DNA from: Flavobacteriaceae bacterium
Lineage (GTDB): Bacteria; Bacteroidota; Bacteroidia; Flavobacteriales; Flavobacteriaceae
Assembly: GCA_024640565.1 (NCBI GenBank)
Contig: JAHEET010000002.1
Span: 248,001 to 312,000 of the forward strand
Reading direction: 5' to 3'
DNA length: 64,000 nucleotides
Shown: positions 53,178 to 62,919 of the stretch, in pieces
How the letters are laid out: each line of letters begins with the position of its first letter
Position numbering within the stretch: position 1 is the stretch's first letter
Translations under genes and position numbers: made by a program
The notes under the pieces: generated by a model
Told to the model about the DNA's origin: nothing
The model's input: the letters and a program-made list of their open reading frames with translations, nothing else
Database searches by the model: none

Positions 53178-53200
53178 CATCCACAACAACACAATAACAA

Positions 53201-54475
53201 ATGAACATTCTTATTTTAGGAGCCGGAGGTAGAGAGCATGCTTTTGCATTAAAACTTGCTGAGAGTAAAAAAATCACACAACTTTTTGTAGCGCCTGGTA
53301 ATGCAGGTACCGAAAAAATTGCGATCAATATAAATATCAATCCTACCAATTTCGAATCCCTGAAAAAAACAGTGTTAAAAAACGATATTCAAATGGTTGT
53401 TGTTGGCCCAGAAGCTCCTTTGGTTGAAGGTGTGCACGACTTTTTTTTAGCAGATGCAGATTTGAAATCGATTCCCGTAATTGGTCCCAAAAAAGACGGA
53501 GCGTTGTTAGAAGGAAGTAAAGATTTCTCAAAACAGTTCATGCAAAAACATGGGATTCCTACTGCAGGCTATCAATCTTTTACAAAGGAATCCCTAAAAG
53601 AGGGGATGACATTCTTAGAAACCCTATCTCCCCCTTATGTTCTAAAAGCAGACGGATTGGCTGGTGGAAAAGGGGTTCTCATTTTAAATGATTTAGATGA
53701 AGCAAAATCAGAACTAGAAGAAATGGTTTCCAATGAAAAGTTTGGAACTGCATCGGCAACGGTGGTTATTGAAGAATTTTTAAAAGGTATTGAATTGTCT
53801 GTTTTTGTCTTAACAGACGGAAATAGTTATAAAATTTTACCTTCTGCAAAAGATTACAAAAGAATAGGAGAAGGCGATGTTGGTTTAAATACAGGGGGAA
53901 TGGGAGCGATATCTCCGGTACCCTTTGCAGACAAAGCTTTTTTAGATAAAGTAGAAAGCTTGGTCGTGAAGCCAACCATTGCAGGTTTGAAAAAAGACGG
54001 GATTGATTATCGAGGTTTTATCTTCATTGGATTGATGAACGATGCCGGAAATCCATCGGTAGTAGAATACAATGTTCGAATGGGCGATCCAGAAACAGAA
54101 GCAGTTTTGCCAAGAATTGAATCCGATTTGTATGATTTATTTGAAGGAGTTGCCACGCAAACCTTACATGAAAAATCCTTTTCAGTAAATCCCAAAACAG
54201 CAACAACCGTCATGTTAGTTGCCGGAGGATATCCAGAAGTTTATCAAAAAGGGAACAGAATTACAGGTTTTGAAAATTCAAAAGATTCCCTTGTTTTCCA
54301 TGCTGGAACCAAGACAGAGAACGGCAAAGTAGTTTCAAACGGAGGCCGTGTAATGGCGGTAACCTCCCTTGGAGATTCTATGGAAGAAGCTTTGGCAAAA
54401 ACCTATGCAACCATCGCAAAGATTCAGTTTGAGGATATGAATTACAGGAAAGATATTGGGTTTGATTTAATGTAA
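53201..54475 (+). CDS. purD: Phosphoribosylamine-glycine ligase (GAR synthetase)
   Basis: 424 aa ATP-grasp enzyme, second step of purine synthesis: 5-phosphoribosylamine plus glycine plus ATP. N-terminal ILGAGGREHAFALKL and VAPGNAGTEK, central ATP-grasp with KADGLAGGKGV, GTASATVVIEEFLKGIELSVFVLTDG and YNVRMGDPETEAVLPRI (metal-binding Glu and Asn), and the C-terminal domain with VMLVAGGYPE and GGRVMAVTSLG. Normal length. Other pur genes are not in the window. It converges with the histidine kinase gene, 7 bases apart. Confidence 0.96.
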   Translation: MNILILGAGGREHAFALKLAESKKITQLFVAPGNAGTEKIAINININPTNFESLKKTVLKNDIQMVVVGPEAPLVEGVHDFFLADADLKSIPVIGPKKDGALLEGSKDFSKQFMQKHGIPTAGYQSFTKESLKEGMTFLETLSPPYVLKADGLAGGKGVLILNDLDEAKSELEEMVSNEKFGTASATVVIEEFLKGIELSVFVLTDGNSYKILPSAKDYKRIGEGDVGLNTGGMGAISPVPFADKAFLDKVESLVVKPTIAGLKKDGIDYRGFIFIGLMNDAGNPSVVEYNVRMGDPETEAVLPRIESDLYDLFEGVATQTLHEKSFSVNPKTATTVMLVAGGYPEVYQKGNRITGFENSKDSLVFHAGTKTENGKVVSNGGRVMAVTSLGDSMEEALAKTYATIAKIQFEDMNYRKDIGFDLM

Positions 54476-54482
54476 AACCGGG

Positions 54483-55523
54483 TTATGTTGCCTTTTCTAG
54501 GGTGAACCAAAATTCAGAGCCTTTCCCAAATTCACTTTTCATTGCTATCTGTTCATTGTGTGCCTCTATAATATGTTTCACAATAGACAATCCCAATCCA
54601 GATCCACCCTGTTCACGAGATCGACTCTGGTCTACTCGGTAAAAACGCTCAAACAAACGTGGCAGGTGTTCTTGTTGAATTCCTTCGCCATTATCGGTTA
54701 CTTTTAGTTGCAATTTTTGACCATTATAGACATCAATACTCACAATAGTAGCCCCGTTTGGTTTCCCATATTTTATGGAGTTTACAATGAGATTGATGAG
54801 CACTTGTTCTATTTTTTCAACATCCCCTTTCACAAAGACTGGAACTTCATAAATACGATCAAAGAGCAATGCGATGTTTCTCTTTTTTGCTTTCATTTCC
54901 AGTAAATCAAATACATTTTGAATCAATTCTAAAATGTTGAAATTTTTGATATTCAATTGTAGACCATCCGTTTCTAACTTGGCAATCATGTCTAAATCTT
55001 TCATCACAGCAACCAGTCTTTCAACTCCTTTATTTGCTCTTTGAAGATACTTTGTTCGAATTTCTTTGTCCTTTGCGGCGCCTTCAATTAAAGTCAGAAT
55101 ATATCCTTGTACAGTAAAAAGGGGTGTTTTTAGTTCGTGTGCTAAATTTCCTAAAAAATCACGTCTGAAAGAATCGATTTCTGTTAATGTCTCAATTTCT
55201 AGTTGTTTTCCTTTTACGAATCTTTGAACACTTCGAGAAAGAGATTCAATATCTGTTGTCACAGACTTTCTTTGAAAGGCATCGGTATCTATATTCGAAA
55301 ATTCTTTGTAAATGGTCTTAATTTTTCTGTAGATAAAATATTCTGCCCGGTATTGCATGATAAAAAAGGACAGTATAAAAAACAAAATCACAGCAATAAG
55401 CACTGAAAAACTACCAAAATAAGGCATCATAAAAAAATAACTCAGCCCCGAAATTAGAATAGCAAGTAATGTTGAATATAGCGAAGAAACCAACGCATAC
55501 GTGTATGTTTTTTTAAGTTTCAT
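54483..55523 (-). CDS. PhoR-like sensor histidine kinase
   Basis: 346 aa. Two adjacent membrane helices (about 12-32 and 38-57) with only a few periplasmic residues, as in PhoR kinases that sense through another membrane protein. Then a linker helix and the catalytic part: HELKTPLFTVQGY (His129), N-box LINLIVNSIKYGK, DNGEGI, FERFYRVDQSRSREQGGSGLGLSIVKHI. No PAS or HAMP domain is obvious. It follows its response regulator gene by 11 bases on the same strand, so the two form a pair; in Bacteroidota this pair is commonly annotated as phosphate responsive, but no pst gene is in the window. Confidence 0.88.
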   Translation of the reverse strand: MKLKKTYTYALVSSLYSTLLAILISGLSYFFMMPYFGSFSVLIAVILFFILSFFIMQYRAEYFIYRKIKTIYKEFSNIDTDAFQRKSVTTDIESLSRSVQRFVKGKQLEIETLTEIDSFRRDFLGNLAHELKTPLFTVQGYILTLIEGAAKDKEIRTKYLQRANKGVERLVAVMKDLDMIAKLETDGLQLNIKNFNILELIQNVFDLLEMKAKKRNIALLFDRIYEVPVFVKGDVEKIEQVLINLIVNSIKYGKPNGATIVSIDVYNGQKLQLKVTDNGEGIQQEHLPRLFERFYRVDQSRSREQGGSGLGLSIVKHIIEAHNEQIAMKSEFGKGSEFWFTLEKAT

Positions 55524-55534
55524 GAAGCCGTTTC

Positions 55535-56224
55535 TTAAAAATCTTCTTCTAAAACAAATTTATAGCCTACTCCTTTTACTGTTTTAAAATGATGGTCACC
55601 AATTTTTTCACGGAGTTTTCGTATGTGAACATCGATTGTTCTACCGCCAACGACAACTTCATTTCCCCAAACAGTGTCAAGAATTATTTCTCTTTTAAAT
55701 ACTTTCCCAGGTTTTGAAGTCAACAAAGAAAATAATTCAAATTCTTTTCTTGGCAACGAAATCTTGTTATTCGCCTTGTAAACAACATAGGCATCTCGGT
55801 CAATCACAATATCTCCGATTGAAAAGGAAGTTTCTGTTTCTGACTTTAATCTTCGTAACAAAGATTTGATCTTACTAACTAAAACTTTTGGTTTTATCGG
55901 TTTTGTAATATAATCATCTGCACCAGCATCAAAACCTGCAACTTGAGAATAATCTTCTCCTCTTGCGGTTAAAAAAGAGATAATAACATTGTCTAAAGAC
56001 TTGATTTTACGAATTTTTTCACAAGCTTCAATACCGTCCATCTCTGGCATCATAATGTCTAATAAGATGAGTTGAGGAATGTTTTTTTTCGCTGATTTTA
56101 CTGCTTCTATGCCATTCGCTGCAGTAAACACCTGATATCCTTCGTTTCTGAGGTTGTAACCAACGATTTCTAAAATATCCGGTTCATCATCAACAAGAAG
56201 AATTTTAATATTACTTTTATTCAT
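55535..56224 (-). CDS. OmpR/PhoB-family response regulator
   Basis: 229 aa. Receiver domain with acidic pocket VDDEPD (11-16), phospho-acceptor Asp56 in LLDIMMPEMDG, Thr in SFLTARG and Lys in ITKPIKP; then a winged-helix DNA-binding domain with LPRKEFELFSLLTSKPGKVFKREIILDTVWG and VGGRTIDVHIRKLREKIG. ISFLTARGEDYS where Thr/Ala are the switch residues. First gene of the pair with the PhoR-like kinase. Confidence 0.93.
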   Translation of the reverse strand: MNKSNIKILLVDDEPDILEIVGYNLRNEGYQVFTAANGIEAVKSAKKNIPQLILLDIMMPEMDGIEACEKIRKIKSLDNVIISFLTARGEDYSQVAGFDAGADDYITKPIKPKVLVSKIKSLLRRLKSETETSFSIGDIVIDRDAYVVYKANNKISLPRKEFELFSLLTSKPGKVFKREIILDTVWGNEVVVGGRTIDVHIRKLREKIGDHHFKTVKGVGYKFVLEEDF

Positions 56225-56245
56225 AAACTAATTTCTATCTAATCT

Positions 56246-56253
56246 CAAAAATA
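56246..56253 (-). promoter_or_regulatory. -7 box for the two-component operon
   Basis: Minus-strand TATTTTTG (plus CAAAAATA), exact match to TANNTTTG, 22 bases from the ATG at 56224. Confidence 0.45.
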
Positions 56254-56404
56254 AGGATAATTAAAGGACAATAAATCATACTTTACAATCATTTAACATT
56301 ATAACAATTTTTTTAATGAAAATATAGTTCTTTTTTGCCACCAATCAATAGGACCGTTTCGATTATTTACAATGCTTTTTTTGTATCTTGAAAACAAAAA
56401 TAGT

Positions 56405-57121
56405 ATGAATTTGAATACCAATCTTAAGCACATTTTATTCTTAGATATAGAAACAGTACCCGAATTTGAACATTGGTCGCAAGTATCGAAAGAACAACAA
56501 GCACTCTTTGCAAAGAAAACCCAGTACCAAAGAAAAGAAAAATTTACACCTGAAGCCTTTTATGATCGTGCAGGGATTTGGGCAGAGTTTGGAAAAATTG
56601 TTTGTATATCCGTAGGATATTTTACAGAAGTTACTCAATTGAAAAAATTAAGAATTACCTCCTTTTTTGGAGATGATGAAGGGAAAATACTTACCGACTT
56701 TAAAGCGTTGTTAAACACCCATTTCAGTCAGCAAAACAACGTGTTGTGTGCGCATAATGGGAAGGAGTTTGATTTTCCATATATAGCAAGAAGAATGATT
56801 GTTCATAGGATTGAATTGCCTCAAAAACTAAATTTATTCGGAAAAAAACCCTGGGAGGTACCACATTTAGACACCTTAGAATTATGGAAATTTGGAGACT
56901 ATAAACACTATACTTCTTTAAAACTGTTAACCTCAATTTTAGGAATTCCATCGCCAAAAGAGGACATAGACGGTAGTGAAGTGGCCCAAGTTTATTATCA
57001 GGAAAAAAACATGGATCGCATTGTAAAATATTGTGAAAAAGACACCATTGCAGTCGCACAAGTACTCTTAAGGTTTAATAATGAAGCCTTGTTGAATGCT
57101 GCAGACATTACGTGTGTATAG
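56405..57121 (+). CDS. DEDDy 3'-5' exonuclease, PolB-like
   Basis: 238 aa predicted exonuclease related to the proofreading domain of family B DNA polymerases. Exo I LFLDIETVPE (Asp14, Glu16), Exo II AHNGKEFDFPYIARRM (Asp in EFDFP), Exo III YCEKDTIAVAQVLLRF (Tyr-x3-Asp) are all present, so it should be active. No polymerase domain. The frame starts 11 codons earlier, but ATG 56405 puts the first motif at the usual distance. Role in repair or RNA turnover unknown. Ends at a hairpin shared with the convergent ABC-F gene. Confidence 0.85.
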   Translation: MNLNTNLKHILFLDIETVPEFEHWSQVSKEQQALFAKKTQYQRKEKFTPEAFYDRAGIWAEFGKIVCISVGYFTEVTQLKKLRITSFFGDDEGKILTDFKALLNTHFSQQNNVLCAHNGKEFDFPYIARRMIVHRIELPQKLNLFGKKPWEVPHLDTLELWKFGDYKHYTSLKLLTSILGIPSPKEDIDGSEVAQVYYQEKNMDRIVKYCEKDTIAVAQVLLRFNNEALLNAADITCV

Positions 57122-57144
57122 TTGAAAAATACAACTGTTTTTTT
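57120..57144 (+). terminator. Terminator of the exonuclease gene
   Basis: AGTTG (57120-57124) pairs with CAACT (57132-57136) around 7 bases, followed by G and seven T residues (57138-57144). The hairpin begins within the stop codon and its T-run reaches the ABC-F stop codon. Confidence 0.5.
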
Positions 57145-59002
57145 AACCCTCTAATTTCAGAGAAAGCTCTAGCCACCGTTCTTCTTTTTGCTCTAATTTT
57201 TTGATGATTGTTTCCAATTCTAATGACTTTGCTGCAATTTCCTCCGTCGGGATTTCAACATTTAAAAATTCCGATTCAATTGTTGCTTTGCCTCTTTGAA
57301 GTCTTTCGATTTCTGCTTCTAAACCACCGAATTCTCTTTTTTCATCAAAGCTTAAAGCTACTGTCTTTTTCTTTTTTTTCACCACTTTCTCTGGTGATTT
57401 TTCCTTTTCCACAATTTTGGGAATAGAACCCTCGTAGGCCCTAAAGTCCGAATAATTCCCAGGGAAATTCTCAACAATACCCTCGCCTCTGAAAACAAAG
57501 AGCGCATCCACAATTTTGTCCATAAAATAGCGATCATGAGAAACTACCAGTAAATTCCCAGGGTAATCCAATAAGAAGTTTTCCAAGACGTTTAAAGTAA
57601 CCACATCCAAATCATTGGTAGGTTCATCTAAGATTAAAAAGTTAGGATTTTGAATTAATACAGCACACAAGTACAATCTCTTTTGTTCTCCTCCCGAAAG
57701 TCTTTCAACAAAATCGTATTGTTTTTTCTTATCAAACAAAAAACGTTCTAACAACTGCGAAGCAGATATTTTACGTCCTTTGGTTAGTGGAATAAATTCA
57801 CCAAATTCTTTGATTACTTCAATCACTTTTTGCCCAGGCTTTACTTCAATTCCAGTTTGTGTGTAATATCCAAATTTCACCGTTTCACCGACTGTCACTT
57901 TTCCTCCATCAAGCGGAGCAGTTTGCGTGATAATGTTTAAAAAAGAAGACTTTCCAGTTCCGTTTTTACCAATAATTCCAACACGTTCTCCGCGTTTAAA
58001 GACATAATCAAACCCTTCTAAAATCTTTTTGTCACCATAGGATTTTTTCAATTTGTGAAGCTCTAAGATTTTACTTCCCAAACGTTCCATATGAATTTCT
58101 AACTGAATTTGATGATCTTGTCTTCTTTGGTGTGCTTTTTCTTTGATTGTATAAAAATCATCAATTCTTGATTTCGATTTTGTTGTTCTTGCTTTGGGTT
58201 GCTTACGCATCCAGTCCAATTCTTTTTTGAATAAACTTTTGGCTTTCCCCAAATTGGTCGCTTCCAATGCCAAGCGTTCCTCTTTATTTTGAAGGTAGTA
58301 GGAATAATTCCCTTTGTATTTATAGATCTTCCCCTCGTCCAATTCGATAATTTCATTACAAACCCGCTCCAAGAAATACCGATCGTGGGTTACCATAAAT
58401 AGCGTTATTTTTTCTTTTGCAAAGAAAGCCTCCAGCCATTCAATCATTTCTAAATCCAAATGATTTGTGGGTTCATCTAGAATTAACAGGTCGGGTTTGT
58501 TAATTAAAACAATAGCCAAAGAAAGCCGTTTTTTTTGTCCTCCAGAGAGGGCTCCTACTTTTAATGTTAGATCGTCTAATTTTAATTTTGATAAAATTTG
58601 GCGGTATTGGGTTTCAAAATCCCATGCGTTGTATTGCTCCATCAAATCAAATGCAGTTTGAAATGCATCCGCATTTTCCGGATTCTCCAAAGCTGCTTCA
58701 TATTGTTTTACAACATTTAATACCGTATTGTCAGTCGCAAAAATAGTCTCCTCGATCGTAAGCGCTGGATCCAAATCCATATTTTGAGCCAAATAAGCGA
58801 TGGAAATTCCTTTTCTACTTACAACCTGCCCTGTATCGGAAGTGTCCAAACCCGCAATGATATTCAAAATAGAAGTTTTTCCACTTCCATTTTTAGCTAC
58901 AAAAGCTATTTTTTGATCTTTGTTTATTCCGAAAGAAATGTCATCAAACAAAACACGTTCTCCGTAGGACTTAGAGATATTTTCTACTGTTAAGTAATTC
59001 AA
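57143..59002 (-). CDS. ABC-F family ATPase (Uup-like), TTG start
   Basis: 619 aa, two ABC ATPase domains and no membrane part, so a soluble ribosome-associated ABC-F protein. Walker A loops AKNGSGKT (36-43, with Ala for the first Gly) and GKNGTGKS; signatures LSGGQKKR and LSGGEQKR; Walker B LLILDEPTNHLD and FLILDEPTNDLD. The linker between domains is the PtIM-type helical segment with MRKQPKARTTKSKSRIDDF, and a C-terminal coiled coil (about 545-619) is the Uup hallmark. Start codon is TTG (59000-59002), giving MNYLTVENISKSYG as in relatives. A terminator-like hairpin stands 30 bases upstream in its leader. Confidence 0.92.
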   Translation of the reverse strand: MNYLTVENISKSYGERVLFDDISFGINKDQKIAFVAKNGSGKTSILNIIAGLDTSDTGQVVSRKGISIAYLAQNMDLDPALTIEETIFATDNTVLNVVKQYEAALENPENADAFQTAFDLMEQYNAWDFETQYRQILSKLKLDDLTLKVGALSGGQKKRLSLAIVLINKPDLLILDEPTNHLDLEMIEWLEAFFAKEKITLFMVTHDRYFLERVCNEIIELDEGKIYKYKGNYSYYLQNKEERLALEATNLGKAKSLFKKELDWMRKQPKARTTKSKSRIDDFYTIKEKAHQRRQDHQIQLEIHMERLGSKILELHKLKKSYGDKKILEGFDYVFKRGERVGIIGKNGTGKSSFLNIITQTAPLDGGKVTVGETVKFGYYTQTGIEVKPGQKVIEVIKEFGEFIPLTKGRKISASQLLERFLFDKKKQYDFVERLSGGEQKRLYLCAVLIQNPNFLILDEPTNDLDVVTLNVLENFLLDYPGNLLVVSHDRYFMDKIVDALFVFRGEGIVENFPGNYSDFRAYEGSIPKIVEKEKSPEKVVKKKKKTVALSFDEKREFGGLEAEIERLQRGKATIESEFLNVEIPTEEIAAKSLELETIIKKLEQKEERWLELSLKLEG

Positions 59003-59032
59003 AAGGTTGATTTTTAGGAATTACAAAGAAAC

Positions 59033-59059
59033 AAAAAACCCGAACGTTAACTCGGGTTT
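59033..59059 (-). terminator. Terminator-like hairpin in the ABC-F leader
   Basis: On the minus strand, arms AAACCCGA and TCGGGTTT (plus 59052-59059 and 59036-59043) with an 8-base loop, followed by a U-run (plus A-run 59033-59038). It points toward the ABC-F gene, whose TTG is 30 bases further, so it lies upstream of, not after, the gene. No gene on this strand ends just before it. Confidence 0.65.
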
Positions 59060-59183
59060 AAAAGGATTAATTGACTTTTTTGTACCCATTGTACCTTTGG
59101 GTTTGTTTTCTTAAAAAAAAGTTTCTGCGCTCTCAGATAAAGAGTACAATTAAAAGCTTATTTTAGTATTTCAAAATTTATAA

Positions 59184-60857
59184 ATGCTCACTATTAAGAA
59201 CCTTTCAATTTCTTTTCTTCAAAACAAAAAATTTGAAGCAGCTGTTCATGACATTTCTTTTTCATTACACCAAAATGAAATTTTAGGCATGGTAGGGGAA
59301 TCAGGAAGTGGAAAATCGATCACATCTTTGGCGCTTTTAGGATTATTGCCAAAAGGAATAGCAAAAGTTGATGGTGCTATTTTCTACAATGAAGAAAATA
59401 TAAACACCTATTCCAAAAAAGCATTTCAGAAAATAAGAGGGCGTAAAATTGCCATGATTTTTCAAGAACCTATGAGTTCTTTAAATCCTACGTTAACCTG
59501 TGGATATCAGGTTGCAGAAATTTTACAACAGCATACACAACTTTCTAAAAATGAAATTTATGCTACTGTAATTGCGCTTTTTGAAAAAGTAAAATTACCC
59601 CGAGCTTCCCGTATTTTTAATGCCTATCCACATCAAATAAGTGGAGGGCAAAAACAACGGGTAATGATTGCTATGGCAATCGCCTGCAAGCCAGAAATCT
59701 TGATTGCTGATGAGCCAACAACAGCTTTAGATGTTACCGTTCAAAAGGAAATTATTTTATTGTTAAAAGAATTGCAACAAGAATATGGAATGAGTATTCT
59801 TTTTATAACTCATGATTTAGCCTTGGTTTCTGAAATAGCAGATCGGATTGTTGTCATGTACAACGGAAACATCGTGGAGCAAGGAAGCACAAAAGAAGTT
59901 TTTTTAAACCCCCAAAAAAATTACACCAAAGCACTAATTAATTCGAAACCAAATTTAGAGCGAAGGCTTCATACATTACCAACGGTATCAGATTTTATTG
60001 AAGAAACTTTTGATGGGAGTGTTTATACAAAAGAAGAAAGAGCTCGTTTTCATGAAAAAATATATCAGAAATCTCCCTTGTTAGAAATTCGCAATCTAAA
60101 AAAAGAGTTTATCACCAAAGGCTCATGGTTTCAGAAAGACGAAGTAGTAAAAGCTGTAAACAATATTTCATTTCAGATTTTCGAGGGAGAAACATTGGGT
60201 TTGGTGGGTGAATCTGGTTGTGGTAAAACAACTTTAGGAAGAACTCTTTTGCATTTAGAAAAAGCAACCGCTGGGCAAGTTCTTTTCGAAGGAAAGGACA
60301 TTACTCAACTGTCAAAAACAGGATTGAAAAAACTTAGAAAAGACATTCAGATTATATTTCAAGATCCTTTTTCATCACTGAATCCAAGAATCACGGTTGG
60401 GAATGCAATTTTAGAACCGATGCAAGTTCATGGAATCTTATCCAATAAGAAAGAAAGAACAAGTTATGTTTTAGAACTGCTGAAAAAAGTGGGCTTAGAA
60501 GCGGATCATTTTAACAGATATCCACACGAATTTTCGGGAGGACAAAGACAGCGCATCGGTATTGCAAGAACAATTGCTTTACAACCTAAGCTAATCATTT
60601 GTGATGAATCGGTTTCGGCTTTGGATGTTTCTGTACAAGCACAAGTTTTAAATTTATTGAATGCATTAAAGACAACATTCAATTTTACCTATATTTTTAT
60701 TTCCCACGACCTTTCTGTGGTCAAATATATGTCAGATCAATTGGTGGTCATGAACCAAGGAGAAATTGAAGAAATTGGAGATGCAGATGTTATATACAAA
60801 GCTCCAAAAACAACGTATACGAAAACACTTATTGCCGCAATTCCTCGAGGGATTTAG
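59184..60857 (+). CDS. Peptide ABC transporter ATPase, DppD-DppF fusion
   Basis: 557 aa with two complete ABC domains of the peptide/nickel transporter type. Domain 1: GESGSGKS (38-45), SGGQKQRVMIAMAIA, LIADEPTTALDVTVQ; domain 2: GESGCGKT (342-349), SGGQRQRIGIARTIA, LIICDESVSALDVSVQ. Each is followed by the oligopeptide-type C-terminal extension (YTKALINSKP and YTKTLIAAIP). Such fused proteins are common in Bacteroidota and energise permeases encoded elsewhere; no permease or binding protein is adjacent. Starts 180 bases from the divergent ABC-F gene. Confidence 0.92.
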   Translation: MLTIKNLSISFLQNKKFEAAVHDISFSLHQNEILGMVGESGSGKSITSLALLGLLPKGIAKVDGAIFYNEENINTYSKKAFQKIRGRKIAMIFQEPMSSLNPTLTCGYQVAEILQQHTQLSKNEIYATVIALFEKVKLPRASRIFNAYPHQISGGQKQRVMIAMAIACKPEILIADEPTTALDVTVQKEIILLLKELQQEYGMSILFITHDLALVSEIADRIVVMYNGNIVEQGSTKEVFLNPQKNYTKALINSKPNLERRLHTLPTVSDFIEETFDGSVYTKEERARFHEKIYQKSPLLEIRNLKKEFITKGSWFQKDEVVKAVNNISFQIFEGETLGLVGESGCGKTTLGRTLLHLEKATAGQVLFEGKDITQLSKTGLKKLRKDIQIIFQDPFSSLNPRITVGNAILEPMQVHGILSNKKERTSYVLELLKKVGLEADHFNRYPHEFSGGQRQRIGIARTIALQPKLIICDESVSALDVSVQAQVLNLLNALKTTFNFTYIFISHDLSVVKYMSDQLVVMNQGEIEEIGDADVIYKAPKTTYTKTLIAAIPRGI

Positions 60858-60916
60858 TCTTTTTTAATCTCTCAATAAGTGGTATATTGCCTTTGAAAAT
60901 TAGAAAAGAATTTTTT

Positions 60917-61933
60917 ATGAAAATAATTGTACCAATGGCCGGAATAGGGTCACGTTTAAGACCTCATACGCTCACAATTCCTAAACCTTTAACAATTATT
61001 GCAGGAAAACCAATTGTACAACGGTTGGTGGAAGATATTACGGCTGTTGTTGCACAAGAAATCGATGAAATAGCTTTCATCATTGGACCCGCAGCAAAAG
61101 GGTTTCCAGCAAATACGAAAGAAACCTTATTAAAAATAGCAGCAGCATTAGGAACCAAAGGATCGATATACATTCAAGAGGAAGCCTTAGGAACTGCACA
61201 TGCCCTTTATTGTGCTAAAGATTCTTTAAGTGGTCCCTGTGTAGTTGCTTATGCAGATACTTTATTTAAAGCAGATTTTAAATTAGATGCCAGTGCAGAT
61301 GGTGCTATATGGGTAAAGCAAGTGAAAGATCCAAGTGCTTTTGGTGTTGTAAAAGTGGAGCATGGTTTTATTACCGACTTCATAGAAAAACCAAAAGATT
61401 TTGTTTCAGATTTAGCGATTATCGGTATTTATTATTTTAAAGACGGAGACCGTGTTAGAAAGGAAGTTGAATATTTAGTGGACAACGATTTAAAAGAGAA
61501 CAATGAATATCAATTGACCAATGTCTTAGAAACTTTAAAAAGAGAAGGCGCAAAATTTATTCCAGGAAAAGTAGATGCTTGGATGGATTGTGGTAAAAAA
61601 GATCCTACTGTTGATACCAACAAACAAGTATTAGGTTTTGAGCAGCAAGCAGGGAATAACCTTGTAGCTAAAGATGTTGTTCTTGATAATTCAGAAATTA
61701 TTCAACCCTGTTTTATTGGTGAAAATGTGCTCTTAAAAAACACAAAAATAGGACCCTACGTTTCTATTGGAGCAAACAGTGTAGTTACAAATTCAACGAT
61801 TAAAAACTCACTAATCCAATCCAATGTTTCAATAAAAAATGCCAATTTAGAGTTGGCAATGATTGGAAATCATGCCAAATACAATGGAGATCACACTTCG
61901 GTAAGTATTGGGGATTATACGGAATTATTATAA
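60917..61933 (+). CDS. Sugar-1-phosphate nucleotidyltransferase with hexapeptide repeats
   Basis: 338 aa. N-terminal nucleotidyltransferase fold with IIVPMAGIGSRLRPHTLTIPKPLTIIAGKPIV, EEALGTAHALYCAK and AYADTLF; a C-terminal left-handed beta-helix (about 250-335) with isoleucine-patch repeats such as IGPYVSIGANSVVTNSTI. Resembles the long RmlA/GlmU-like enzymes that make dTDP-glucose or UDP-sugars; the sugar is unknown. ATG 60917 is preferred to the frame opening at 60887 as it places the IIVPMAG loop at the start. Its TAA is immediately followed by the ATG of the TPR gene, so they are coupled. Confidence 0.85.
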   Translation: MKIIVPMAGIGSRLRPHTLTIPKPLTIIAGKPIVQRLVEDITAVVAQEIDEIAFIIGPAAKGFPANTKETLLKIAAALGTKGSIYIQEEALGTAHALYCAKDSLSGPCVVAYADTLFKADFKLDASADGAIWVKQVKDPSAFGVVKVEHGFITDFIEKPKDFVSDLAIIGIYYFKDGDRVRKEVEYLVDNDLKENNEYQLTNVLETLKREGAKFIPGKVDAWMDCGKKDPTVDTNKQVLGFEQQAGNNLVAKDVVLDNSEIIQPCFIGENVLLKNTKIGPYVSIGANSVVTNSTIKNSLIQSNVSIKNANLELAMIGNHAKYNGDHTSVSIGDYTELL

Positions 61934-62914
61934 ATGAATTTTAGCATAAAGAATAACGAAAAAAAAGTTGTAAAGTCTTTCTTTACAAGTGCGTTAGTTT
62001 TTTATGCTTTATTTTTTATACTCTTTTCAATGCCTTCTTATGCACAAGATAGTATTGCGTTGCCAAAAGATTTAACCGAAGAAAAAGAGTTAAAATTCCA
62101 ACAATATTTTTTTAAAGCATTGGCAGAGAAATCGATTCGTAACTATCAAAAAGCAATCGAGAATTTAGAAAGTTGTCATCAAATACTCCCAAATGATGCC
62201 GCTGTTTTCTTTGAGTTTTCTAAGAATTATTTTGCACTACATCAAATTCAATTGGCCAAAGAATACATTGATAGAGCTTTGGAAAAAGACCCAAAAAACC
62301 ATTGGATGCTGCAGCATTTGGTTGCGGTTTTACAAAGGAGTAATCGCTATGCTGAAGCCATTGAAATACAAAATAGGTTGATTGCACAAAAACCTAAAAA
62401 TGTCCGGCTAAAAGAAATGTTAACAAAGCTGTATCTTAGAAATAATCAACCAGAAAAAGCACTTGAAACTGTAAATTTAATTGCAGAAGAAAATGGATCT
62501 TCCGTGTATTTGCGAAACTTAAAAACGGCATTAGAAAAAAGAAAATTAAGAGTTAAAAAAGAAGAAGAACCCATAAAACTAGATTCTTTTCAAGCTAAAT
62601 TTGATTTTGACAAAACCTACCTTTCTTTGGAACGATTATTGAAAAATTCTAAAAATGAAGCCGTTTTATTAAAGTATAGCAAACAAGGAATTCTATGGTT
62701 TCCTGCCCAACCCTACGTATATTTGGTGCAAGGAAAAATATTGAACCATCAGAAAGCATATAAAAATGCGTTATCTGTATTGAAAAGGGGTATTGACTTT
62801 GTTATCGAAGATGAAATGGAACAAGCATTTTTTAGAGAAATTGCAAAATCTTACAAAGGTTTGGAAAACCCACAAGAAGAGAAAAAGTATTTAAAGAAAT
62901 TAAATAAAGACTAA
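61934..62914 (+). CDS. Exported TPR-repeat protein
   Basis: 326 aa. An N-terminal signal peptide (about 1-38, FFTSALVFYALFFILFSMPSYAQ) then tetratricopeptide helices: EKSIRNYQKAIENLESCHQILPNDAAVFFEFSKNYFALHQIQLAKEYIDRALEKDP and NRYAEAIEIQNRLIAQKPKNVRLKEMLTKLYLRNNQPEKALE. A scaffold for protein contacts in the periplasm. It sits between the nucleotidyltransferase and the DUF4292 lipoprotein gene, 5 bases before the latter. Confidence 0.82.
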   Translation: MNFSIKNNEKKVVKSFFTSALVFYALFFILFSMPSYAQDSIALPKDLTEEKELKFQQYFFKALAEKSIRNYQKAIENLESCHQILPNDAAVFFEFSKNYFALHQIQLAKEYIDRALEKDPKNHWMLQHLVAVLQRSNRYAEAIEIQNRLIAQKPKNVRLKEMLTKLYLRNNQPEKALETVNLIAEENGSSVYLRNLKTALEKRKLRVKKEEEPIKLDSFQAKFDFDKTYLSLERLLKNSKNEAVLLKYSKQGILWFPAQPYVYLVQGKILNHQKAYKNALSVLKRGIDFVIEDEMEQAFFREIAKSYKGLENPQEEKKYLKKLNKD

Positions 62915-62919
62915 AGCAG

